Of a stretch of 64,000 nucleotides of DNA, positions 53,643 to 61,089 are shown piece after piece. Origin of the DNA: Scatomorpha stercorigallinarum (lineage in GTDB: Bacteria; Bacillota; Clostridia; Oscillospirales; Oscillospiraceae). Both the position numbers and the translations under genes were made by a program. The stretch spans positions 1 to 64,000 of the forward strand of contig CALXGN010000009.1 in the NCBI GenBank assembly GCA_944387865.1, written 5' to 3'. The notes beneath the pieces are model-generated. The model did not search any database, was not told the DNA's origin, and was given only the letters and a program-made list of their open reading frames with translations. How positions within the stretch are numbered: the stretch's first letter is position 1; the number at the start of each line of letters is the position of its first letter.

Positions 53643-53846
53643 TCACCGATAGACGCTGATCGCGCTGTCAGGGCATATCATGCCGCAGAATTTGCAGCCG
53701 GTGCATTTCGACTCGTCGAGCTGCACGGCGTACTGGCCGCCGAGGTCGTTGAAATCGCGGCTCAGGCCGATTATTTTCTGCGGGCAAGTGACGATACACA
53801 GCTTGCAGCCCTTGCATCTGTTCTTGTTAACTACTATTTTTGGCAT
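53643..53846 (-). CDS. 2-oxoacid:ferredoxin oxidoreductase, delta (2[4Fe-4S]) subunit
   Basis: A 67-residue ferredoxin-like subunit with two cluster motifs, CKGCKLCIVTCP (10-21) and CTGCKFCGMICP (about 48-59). It relays electrons from the TPP site to free ferredoxin. The gene order delta-alpha-beta-gamma is that of VorDABC-type operons. It starts 37 bases after a strong intercistronic hairpin. Confidence 0.94.
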   Translation of the reverse strand: MPKIVVNKNRCKGCKLCIVTCPQKIIGLSRDFNDLGGQYAVQLDESKCTGCKFCGMICPDSAISVYR

Positions 53847-53883
53847 ATTCTCAAAGCCTTTCTCCGATTAAAGGTGCCTTACA

Positions 53884-53913
53884 TTACCGCCCGCTTGTGA
53901 AAGCGGGCGGTAA
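53884..53913 (-). terminator. Intercistronic hairpin between the dehydratase and ferredoxin genes
   Basis: TTACCGCCCGCTT (53884-53896) pairs perfectly with AAGCGGGCGGTAA (53901-53913) around GTGA. On the minus strand no T-tract follows, so it is more likely an mRNA-stability or attenuation element separating two expression levels than a full terminator. Confidence 0.55.
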
Positions 53914-53927
53914 CTGTGCGGGGCCGC

Positions 53928-55604
53928 TTATTCTTCCGTGTCCTCGTCCATGTGGCACTTGACCAGCGCGCCCTTGGATGACGGGCCGACAAGCTCCCAG
54001 TACTTGCCGAGGTAGCCGCTGGTTATCCTCGGCTTGGGCGCGACCCACTTCTCGCGGCGCTTTGCGAAGGTCTCGTCGTCCACCTCGCAGTGGATCCAGC
54101 CCTCCTCGCAGTCGTACTCGATGATGTCCCCGTTCTCTATCAGGGCAATCGGGCCGCCGACCGCCGCCTCGGGGCAGATATAGCCGATGCACGGGCCGCT
54201 CGTCATGCCGGAGAAGCGGCCGTCGGTTATGAACGCGACCTTGTCGCCGAGCCCGGCCATCTGCATCATTATGATGAGCGAAGCCATCTCCGGCATGCCG
54301 GGGAAGCCCTTCGGGCCCTCGTTGCGCACGACCACGACCTGCCCAGGCTTGATTTCGCCGCGCTCGAGCCCGGCGCGGGCCTCCTGCTCGCTGTTATAGC
54401 AGTTGGCCACGCCCCGGAAATGGTGCATGTTGGGCGGCACGGCGCCCGTTTTGACCACCGCGAGCTCCGGCGCGATGTTGCCGCGCAGGACGTTCAAACC
54501 GCCGGTCCTGGAGTAGGGGTCGCTCACCGGGCGGATGACGCTGCGGTCGCGGACGTAGACACCCTCCAGGTTCTCGCGCACGGTCTTGCCCGTGCAGGTG
54601 AGGCAGCCGTCGTGCAGCATCCCGGCGTCCAGGGCCTCCTTCATCAGCGCCTGGATGCCGCCGGCGCGGTAGAAGTCGGTCATGAAGTGGCTGCCGGAGG
54701 GCGTTATCTTCACCAGGGCGGGCGTTACCGCGCTGATGCCCGCGAAGTCGTCGGCCGTCACATGTACCTTGGCCTCGTTGGCGATGGCCAGCGTGTGTAT
54801 CAGGGTGTTGGTGGAGCCGCACATCATCATGTCCACGCGGATGGCGTTTTCAAAGGCCTCGCGCGTCATGATGTCCCGCGGGCGGATGTTTTTCTCATAG
54901 AGCTCCATCACCTTCATGCCGGCGTGCTTGGCAAGGCGGGTGCGCTCGGCGTATACGGCGGGGATGGTGCCGTTGCCGGGCAGGGCCATGCCGAGGATCT
55001 CCGCCAGGCAGGCCATGGAGTTGGCCGTGAACAGCCCGGCGCAGGAGCCGCTGCCGGGGCAGGTGCATTCATCCTTCCGTGCATATTCAACGTCGCTCAG
55101 TCGCCCGGCGCGGTTCTCGTCCTGCAGGAACGGGCCGGAACAGAGGTCGATCTTGTGCCCGCCCAGCTCGCCGGGGAGCATGGCCCCGCCGGTGACGATG
55201 ATACAGGGGATGTTGAGCCTCGCCGCGGCCATCAGCGCCGCGGGGGTTATCTTGTCGCAGCCGGAAACTATTACGAGGGCGTCGAACTTGCTGCCGTAGG
55301 CCATGAGCTCGATGGAGTCGCAGATGAGGTCGCGGCTGGGGAGCGAGGCGTTGGGCATTTTGCCGCTGCCGATCGTGCAGTCGGCGATGGCGATGGTGCC
55401 GAATATGCAGGGGGTGCCTCCCGCCATGTAAACGCCGTCGGAAACCGCCTTTGCGAGCTTGTCGAGGTGGTTGTGGCCTGGGAAGTGCTCCGTCCAGGTG
55501 CTGCATATGCCAACGTAGGGACGTTCGATCTCCTCATCTATGCGCCCGGCGCCGTACAGGAACATCTTCGAGCCCAACAGCTCGTCGCTTATTCTTCCTG
55601 CCAT
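53928..55604 (-). CDS. IlvD/Edd-family dehydratase
   Basis: A 558-residue iron-sulfur dehydratase that removes water from 2,3-dihydroxy acids or aldonates to give 2-oxo(-3-deoxy) acids. Cluster cysteines lie in VSGCDKITPAA (Cys116) and CTCPGSGSCAGLFTANSM (about 180-197); the N-terminal block is WTEHFPGHNHL, lacking the PCN of [2Fe-2S] enzymes, so a labile [4Fe-4S] cluster is expected. It could be dihydroxyacid dehydratase for valine/isoleucine, but no ilvBCE genes are near; placement between a LarA-like gene and an oxidoreductase argues for catabolism of another acid. AAGGAGG precedes the ATG. Confidence 0.88.
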   Translation of the reverse strand: MAGRISDELLGSKMFLYGAGRIDEEIERPYVGICSTWTEHFPGHNHLDKLAKAVSDGVYMAGGTPCIFGTIAIADCTIGSGKMPNASLPSRDLICDSIELMAYGSKFDALVIVSGCDKITPAALMAAARLNIPCIIVTGGAMLPGELGGHKIDLCSGPFLQDENRAGRLSDVEYARKDECTCPGSGSCAGLFTANSMACLAEILGMALPGNGTIPAVYAERTRLAKHAGMKVMELYEKNIRPRDIMTREAFENAIRVDMMMCGSTNTLIHTLAIANEAKVHVTADDFAGISAVTPALVKITPSGSHFMTDFYRAGGIQALMKEALDAGMLHDGCLTCTGKTVRENLEGVYVRDRSVIRPVSDPYSRTGGLNVLRGNIAPELAVVKTGAVPPNMHHFRGVANCYNSEQEARAGLERGEIKPGQVVVVRNEGPKGFPGMPEMASLIIMMQMAGLGDKVAFITDGRFSGMTSGPCIGYICPEAAVGGPIALIENGDIIEYDCEEGWIHCEVDDETFAKRREKWVAPKPRITSGYLGKYWELVGPSSKGALVKCHMDEDTEE

Positions 55605-55634
55605 TGTGTTGCCTCCTTATAGGTTGATAGCAGC

Positions 55635-56951
55635 CTATTCGATAACAAGGTTTTGTTTTTCCAGGTTCAGGTTTACCGGAGTGTAGTCCATTTTGAAGGG
55701 GTCGGAGTACATGCTCATGAGAGCTTCTTTTATCACTGCGCATTTCGTGCCTGGGCCGCGGTCGCCGAGCAGGCTCATGACCTCTTCCCAAGTGCTGGCG
55801 AGAAAGACGTTTTCACCGAGTGTGCCAAAGCTCATGGCATCCTCAAATGTACCCCAGGGGTTGTATATTATCATTCTACGTGCGCCGTTAGGCAGTGGCT
55901 GTCCAATTTTATGCCCGCCGTACTGACGGCCGCCGATAGTCATTCCCCACCCGCTGACGAGATAATGGGCGACGGGGCCTGTACGGCAGAAGTTGATGAG
56001 AACGATGTCTCCACCGGGAACGACAGCCTCGGCAGCCACTGTGGCGGCCATGCCCGCTTCATTTCCCTTGGCATTGCCGTTAGCTATACACACATCGACT
56101 TTGTCAAAATGGTCCATTGCGTATACTTCAAAAGCTTTTTTTACGCCTTCATAATACTCCTTGATCGGATGGCCGCTGAACACATCCACTATGTCGCAAT
56201 TTGTGTTCATTAAGATATCGACCTTGAAATCAAGCCCGGCGAGCATGGCGACTTCTTCAACATCTTCTCGCAAGTCCTTGTTTTGAAGATTACCTATCAT
56301 ATTTGTGAAAGGCGCGCTCTTGTTGAGGAAGACGTACCCAAAGACCGCCTTGTGATTCAGGTCTACGGTGTCAAGCCCGGTAACGCCGGGAAGGACGATC
56401 TTGCCGCCGCCGCCAAAGCCAGCCGTGGGGTGCGGCACAAGCCCGCCGATACCGATGCGCAGGTCATATTTCATAAACTCGGCGTTGATCTCAACGTCAA
56501 AACCGCGGCTGGTCGTACCTACGTGGACAAGATTCTCATAGGGGTTGTGGTTGAACACAGGGTACTCGCGCACGATGTCCTGGCCGAGTTTCTTGGCAAA
56601 GTCGTCATATTCCAATGCGCCGTGCATACCCTGGGCGCAAAGGAATGTGATTTTATTCTTGGGAATACCGGCGTTCAGCAGTTCTTCAAGAATGATATGA
56701 GCGGCCTCCTGGCAGGGCGTGCCCCGGCTCATGTCGTCGAAAAGGATGACAGCGCTTCGTTTACCGACGGCGAGCTCGGATAGTGCAGGGCAGCCGATCG
56801 GGGCGTTGATTTTCTGACGTATTTGTTCGTAGCTCAGCACGGGAAGCTGGTCTCCCGCCATCTCGGCTATATGGGTTTCCCAGCTGTCAGGGATGTCGAT
56901 CCAAACGGGGTCTTTACCGTACCAGCGATTTTGCGGAAGAGATATCTTCAT
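55635..56951 (-). CDS. LarA-type nickel-pincer racemase/epimerase homologue
   Basis: A 438-residue homologue of lactate racemase LarA, which inverts C2 of 2-hydroxy acids with a nickel-pincer nucleotide. The key residues fall at almost the same numbers as in LarA: His110 (CAQGMHGALE), His174 and Lys184 (VPHPTAGFGGGGKIV) and His200 (TVDLNHKAV), so catalysis is likely. Relatives act on lactate, malate, hydroxyglutarate or aldonates; the substrate here is unknown. LarB, LarC and LarE cofactor genes are not in the window. By eye its GC content (about 50%) is well below neighbours, suggesting transfer. It lies 42 bases after the transporter gene. Confidence 0.85.
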   Translation of the reverse strand: MKISLPQNRWYGKDPVWIDIPDSWETHIAEMAGDQLPVLSYEQIRQKINAPIGCPALSELAVGKRSAVILFDDMSRGTPCQEAAHIILEELLNAGIPKNKITFLCAQGMHGALEYDDFAKKLGQDIVREYPVFNHNPYENLVHVGTTSRGFDVEINAEFMKYDLRIGIGGLVPHPTAGFGGGGKIVLPGVTGLDTVDLNHKAVFGYVFLNKSAPFTNMIGNLQNKDLREDVEEVAMLAGLDFKVDILMNTNCDIVDVFSGHPIKEYYEGVKKAFEVYAMDHFDKVDVCIANGNAKGNEAGMAATVAAEAVVPGGDIVLINFCRTGPVAHYLVSGWGMTIGGRQYGGHKIGQPLPNGARRMIIYNPWGTFEDAMSFGTLGENVFLASTWEEVMSLLGDRGPGTKCAVIKEALMSMYSDPFKMDYTPVNLNLEKQNLVIE

Positions 56952-56993
56952 ACGCGATTCCTCCTTGATACTCAGGATTAAAGACGGAAATGA

Positions 56994-58199
56994 TCATGCG
57001 GTTTCGCCGCGCTCGGACAGTTCAGGCATAGCGGCGAGCTCCTCGCGTTTCTTCTTGCCCATGCGGAAATAGTTGATCGGCCAGATAACAAGATAGGGTA
57101 TGATGCCCATCCAGAGATTCAGCGTGCCGACCTTGGAGTAGTATTCGGACATGATGGTGGTCATGCCGAGGAATGAGAGCGCTATACATATGGCCATGAG
57201 TACAGAAGAAAGGATGCCCTGCTGGGCGAAATCGTTGAGCTTGCTGTTCTTGAACACGATCGGTTTCCAACGGACGACGAGGCTGATTATGGCGGTGACA
57301 GCGGTGGAAACGCAGGCGAGGATCATGGTGATATAGTAGATCCACTGCATCCAGGGGGCAATTTCAGAGTAGAAATTGAGGATTATCTGAAGGTGAGGGG
57401 CATCATAGGTAAAGGACTCGGGATAATAGCAAAGGACATTGAGGATGGACAGGATAAGGAACACACAGTTGACTACGACGCCGGCAATGGCCATCCACAG
57501 ACTGTGTTTCCAGGAAGTGAAGCGCTGGTTGAACATGCAGCACGTGCGGCTGAACCCATACTGGATCCCGATATATGCCCAGCACATGGCAAATGCCTGC
57601 GAGCCGGTAGTGCCAAGGGTGTCGAATACGTTAAAGAAATGCAGAGCGTTTTCCTTGGAAAGGACCCAGCCAAAGCCGAATATGAGCGCGAAACAGAATA
57701 CCATTGCGATGGTAAGGCCGGTGGACAGTTTGGCAAGGACATCGGTGCCCCACATGACAGAAATGACAAAGAGTACAGCACATATCACATACGCAACAAA
57801 AGTGCTGCAATGGAAGATCGCTATAAGCACCTGCCCCATCATGTTGAACATCAGGGCGGAGGTCAAACACATGGCGACAAAGGTGAGAATATCTGTCAGG
57901 ATCAGATACAGCTTCCAAAACCACTTGATTTCGCCAAGACGTCCAAGCGCGAACTGGGAAGACGACTTGTAATCGCGGCACTTGCGTATACGTCCAAGTT
58001 CAGAGCCGAAGAAAATCAGAATACCGCATGCAATTTGTGAAATGATAGCAGACCATATGCCATACGAGCCAAAGCTGGCAAAATAGGTCTTCGCAGTAGT
58101 GCCGGCTGCAAGGGCGGGGCCCACCTGGCCTCCGATCCAAACGGCTGCAACAGGGAAGCAGATCATGAATACGTCTCTGAAGCGAAAAGATTTATTCAT
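56994..58199 (-). CDS. YkvI-like multi-spanning membrane transporter
   Basis: A 401-residue integral membrane protein with about 10-11 hydrophobic segments, the first (MICFPVAAVWIGGQVGPALA) with an unwound-helix-like GGQVGPALAAG as in the APC/LeuT superfamily. It resembles YkvI-type proteins of unknown substrate. It is the first gene of the cluster for hydroxyacid breakdown and is therefore the candidate importer. The gene is AT-richer than its surroundings, like the LarA-like gene. The ATG follows AGGAG. A strong promoter with two palindromes controls it, opposite the IclR gene. Confidence 0.72.
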   Translation of the reverse strand: MNKSFRFRDVFMICFPVAAVWIGGQVGPALAAGTTAKTYFASFGSYGIWSAIISQIACGILIFFGSELGRIRKCRDYKSSSQFALGRLGEIKWFWKLYLILTDILTFVAMCLTSALMFNMMGQVLIAIFHCSTFVAYVICAVLFVISVMWGTDVLAKLSTGLTIAMVFCFALIFGFGWVLSKENALHFFNVFDTLGTTGSQAFAMCWAYIGIQYGFSRTCCMFNQRFTSWKHSLWMAIAGVVVNCVFLILSILNVLCYYPESFTYDAPHLQIILNFYSEIAPWMQWIYYITMILACVSTAVTAIISLVVRWKPIVFKNSKLNDFAQQGILSSVLMAICIALSFLGMTTIMSEYYSKVGTLNLWMGIIPYLVIWPINYFRMGKKKREELAAMPELSERGETA

Positions 58200-58241
58200 A
58201 CTTCTCTCCTTTTTAATACATGAGCCTCTTTTCGAGAAAGG

Positions 58242-58270
58242 TTGAAATAGACGGTGTTAGATGCTATAAT
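58242..58270 (+). promoter_or_regulatory. Distal plus-strand promoter in the IclR upstream region
   Basis: TTGAAA (58242-58247), 17 bases, TATAAT (58265-58270). It would give the iclR mRNA a leader of about 245 bases, or an independent RNA antisense to the transporter leader. Confidence 0.6.
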
Positions 58271-58318
58271 GAATAAAACATATTAAGCGTATCGCCTCCC
58301 AATGTGTTTAGATATTTA

Positions 58319-58352
58319 CAGACATGTCTGCATTGTAGACATCATGACTACA
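58319..58352. promoter_or_regulatory. Two palindromic operators between the transporter and IclR genes
   Basis: CAGACATGTCTG (58319-58330) is a perfect 12-base palindrome. TGTAGACATCATGACTACA (58334-58352) is a 19-base palindrome with a single A/A mismatch pair. Both lie at and just after the predicted start of the transporter transcript, where an IclR-family repressor would bind. Confidence 0.68.
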
Positions 58353-58363
58353 TCGCTGACTTA

Positions 58364-58392
58364 ATTGTATAAATATCGCGACATGTTGTCAA
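58364..58392 (-). promoter_or_regulatory. Promoter of the transporter-larA-like-dehydratase cluster
   Basis: On the minus strand, TTGACA (58387-58392), 17 bases, TACAAT (58364-58369). The leader is about 158 bases and contains both palindromes. The 322-base gap 58200-58521 holds no gene. Confidence 0.85.
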
Positions 58393-58455
58393 TTGGATTA
58401 TCCGACTAAATTATTGGCCGGATTTTAGGCAATGCAACAATTTATATGATCTTGG

Positions 58456-58483
58456 TTGAACTCTGGCTTATACATGATATAAT
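58456..58483 (+). promoter_or_regulatory. Proximal promoter of the IclR gene
   Basis: TTGAAC (58456-58461), 16 bases, TATAAT (58478-58483), 38 bases before the ATG. Confidence 0.7.
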
Positions 58484-58521
58484 TATTATTTACGATAATC
58501 GAAATTCTGAGGAGTTGTAGT

Positions 58522-59316
58522 ATGTCGGCGGCGAACAGGAAAGAGAATGGGGCGTCCAGGACGAGGATACAGTCGCTAGAGCGCGGGCTGGCTGTGCTCG
58601 AGGTGCTTTCCCGGGACATGAAGCCCATGTCAGTGATGGACATCTGCAAGGAGGTCGGCGTTCAGCGCACCACGATGTATGCCCTGCTGAACACGCTGAT
58701 GAGCAGGGGCTATGTGGGCAAGGACGAGGAGACCTCCCGTTATTACATAACGGGGAAGATCTATGAGCTGGGCATGCTCTACCCGGAAAACCAGCCGCTG
58801 GTCGTGGCCGCGCGCCGCTTTGTTGACAGCCTGGGACGGAAGTACGACCTGGTCGCACGTATAGCTTACATCAATTCCGAAAATGTCGCTATCGTTGCTT
58901 ATACTTCGTCAAAGAGCGTGGAATTTGCCAAATTGGAGTACAATATGGTGCCGAGCCACGCCAGCAGCGTGGGCAAGATGATCCTCGCGCACCTGCCCGT
59001 GGAGGAGCAGGAGAGGCGCCTGGAGACGATGGAACTCACGCGCTTCACAGAAAACACCATCACCGACATCGGCAAGCTGCGCGAGGTGCTCGAACTGATA
59101 CGCCAGCGCGGCTATTCGCTCGACGAGTGCGAGTATATGGACAATACTTTCTGCGTCTCGTTCCCCATTTATGACCGCAACAACAGCCTCTGCGGGATAT
59201 TGAGCACCTCGGATGAGTATAACCACATGAAGCTCATCCTTGACGACTTCGTGCGCGAGGGGCTGCAGGCCAGCAAGAGGATATCCAGCGACCTCGGCTG
59301 GAGCATGTATAAATAA
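58522..59316 (+). CDS. IclR-family transcriptional regulator
   Basis: A 264-residue IclR regulator. The winged helix-turn-helix (residues about 18-80: SLERGLAVLEVLSRDMKPMS, then KEVGVQRTTMYALLNTLMSR) is followed by a GAF-like effector domain with SHASSVGKMILAHLP near 145-160 and the closing ILSTSDEYNHMKLI. Such proteins sense aromatic, keto or sugar acids. It is divergent from the transporter-led cluster, with candidate operators between, and upstream of the second CoA-transferase locus, so it probably controls both. GAGGAG before the ATG defines the start. Confidence 0.9.
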   Translation: MSAANRKENGASRTRIQSLERGLAVLEVLSRDMKPMSVMDICKEVGVQRTTMYALLNTLMSRGYVGKDEETSRYYITGKIYELGMLYPENQPLVVAARRFVDSLGRKYDLVARIAYINSENVAIVAYTSSKSVEFAKLEYNMVPSHASSVGKMILAHLPVEEQERRLETMELTRFTENTITDIGKLREVLELIRQRGYSLDECEYMDNTFCVSFPIYDRNNSLCGILSTSDEYNHMKLILDDFVREGLQASKRISSDLGWSMYK

Positions 59317-59331
59317 AGGCATCCATACAGG

Positions 59332-59368
59332 AAAAACCGCCGCCCGGAAGGCCCGGACGGCGGTTTTT
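59332..59368. terminator. Terminator of the IclR gene
   Basis: AAAAACCGCCG (59332-59342) pairs with CGGCGGTTTTT (59358-59368); inner CCGG/CCGG bases extend the stem. Confidence 0.9.
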
Positions 59369-59414
59369 GGCGTTTATGACAACTTTCACAGAAAAACATT
59401 ATCCAAGCTGCGCA

Positions 59415-59488
59415 TTGCATCGGCGGGGAACAGATGGTAAAATACATATAGTCTATAATAATGACAATTAGTCTACTATAAGGACAAA
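59415..59488 (+). promoter_or_regulatory. Promoter and 20-base direct repeat before the second CoA-transferase
   Basis: TTGCAT (59415-59420), 17 bases, TAAAAT (59438-59443). Right after it two imperfect 20-base units lie head to tail at 59449-59468 and 59469-59488 (TAGTCTA....ATAA.GACAA, 16 of 20 identical), placed where a repressor would block elongation. Confidence 0.5.
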
Positions 59489-59503
59489 TGTGAGGCGGCA
59501 GCG

Positions 59504-61035
59504 ATGGGTATCATTGATGAGAGGATAAAATACGCGCCGTTCAGGGAGAGGATTATTCCGGCGGAACAGGCCGCCATGGAGATATCAGACGGCATGACGG
59601 TGGCGATACCGGATTTCGGCTCGTACACAAACCCGATGGCGATAGTGGACGCCATAACCCGGCGCGTGCGCGACGGGGGAGAGACGCTGCGCCTTGGGCT
59701 CATCAAGACCGCGAACGCCAACGAGCGGCTCGAGCGCGACTGGTGCCGGCTCGGCATACTCAAAAGGCGGATGATTTTTTTCGGCTCGCCGGCGGTGAGG
59801 CGGCTGGTGAACACGCCGGGGGGCATCGAGTTCCAGGACCCGCACCTGAGCGCCGTGCCGGACATGCTGCGGCACGGGCAGCTGGGCAAACTAGACGTGG
59901 CCATCGTCTCCTGTGGCGGCGTGACGGAGGAGGGGAAGCTGCTGCCGCTGTTCGACCAGGGCTACACGCCGGTGGCGCTGGAGTGCGCGGAGCAGGTGCT
60001 GCTGGAGATAAGCCCGCATTTCCCAACGGGGCTCTATAAGCTGCACGACGTTTACCGCCGCGGGCCGGTGGGCGGGCGGCGCGCGCCGATAAATGTGACG
60101 CATGTGATGGACCGGGTGGGCGAGCCGTTTTACAGCGTGGACCCGGACAGGGTGAAGGGCGTCGTGATATCCGACACGCCCTTGGAGACAGGGCCGATGT
60201 GGAACGTCGCCGCGCCCTCGCCGGAGATCGAGGCCATAGCGCGGCACTTCATCGCCTTCCTGGACAACGAGGTGCGCGAGGGCCGGCTGCCGGAGCCGCT
60301 GCCGCCGGTGCAGACGGGCGCGGGCGCGATCGCCGACGCGGTGTTCGAGCGCATGGGCGAACGCTTTGACGGCATGAGCATGTTCACGGAGGGCTTCATG
60401 CCCGGCGCGGCGCGGCGCGGCTGCTGAAAAGCGGCAGGGTCAAATACATATCCTCTGGGGGGCTGAGCATAGACGCCGCGTTTGCCGCCGACATATTGGA
60501 GAATATCGATGAATATGCGCAAAAGCTCATACTGCGCCCGGCCGAGGTGTGCAACAGCCCGGAGGTGATAAGCCGCCTGGGCGTGATTGCCATGAACAAC
60601 ATCCTGGAAGCGGATATCTACGGCAACGTGAACTCCACGAACGTCATGGGCACGCGCATGGTGAGCGGCATCGGCGGCTCCGGCGACTTTGCGCGCAACG
60701 CGCTGCTGACGGCGTTCTTCACGCTGTCCACGGCCAGGGGCGGCGCGGTCTCCTCCATCGTGCCGATGTGCCCGCATGTCGATCACACCGAGCACGATGT
60801 GGATGTGATCGTCACGGAGTACGGCGTCGCCGACCTGCGCAACAAGTCGCCGCGGCAGCGCGCGCGGGAGATGATACGCATCAGCCACCCGGACTACAGG
60901 CCGCTGCTGGAAGATTACTTTGAGCGCGCCTCCGCGCAGTGCGCGGACGGCGAGGGGCACACGCCGCACCTCCTCTCGGAGGCGCTGAGCTGGCACGAGC
61001 GCTGCAGGCGCACGGGGACGATGAGGCCGGCGTGA
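59504..61035 (+). pseudogene. Frameshifted acyl-CoA transferase, paralogue of the 49.7-kb gene
   Basis: The first part (59504-60427) encodes 307 residues matching the N-terminal 60% of a Cat1/acetyl-CoA hydrolase-family enzyme, then meets TGA. The rest continues in another frame as LLKSGRVKYISSGGLSIDAA through EADIYGNVNSTNVMGTRMVS to the normal end at 61035. The break falls in three tandem copies of GGCGC (60404-60418). With two copies the frame reads GAARLLKSG and yields about 508 residues, the same as the intact 505-residue paralogue. The locus is therefore a recent pseudogene, a slippage-switchable gene or a sequencing error. GTGAGG eight bases before the ATG and a good promoter remain. 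Confidence 0.9.
60404..60418 (+). repeat. Three tandem GGCGC units causing the frameshift
   Basis: GGCGC repeated three times without interruption. Removal of one unit (or addition of two) restores the CoA-transferase frame. Confidence 0.92.
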
Positions 61036-61043
61036 GTAAAAAG

Positions 61044-61076
61044 AATGCGGGATGGCGAGCTGCCATCCCGCATTTT
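61044..61076. terminator. Terminator between the CoA-transferase locus and nagA
   Basis: AATGCGGGATGGC (61044-61056) pairs with GCCATCCCGCATT (61062-61074) around GAGCT, with TTTT at the right end and AAAAAG to the left. Confidence 0.9.
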
Positions 61077-61089
61077 GCGCGGAATGGGT

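Noticed and set aside
53928..55604. Straight assignment as IlvD of branched-chain amino acid synthesis
   Set aside because: Sequence alone allows it, but no ilv genes are nearby and the gene lies inside a catabolic-looking operon, so only the family name is given.
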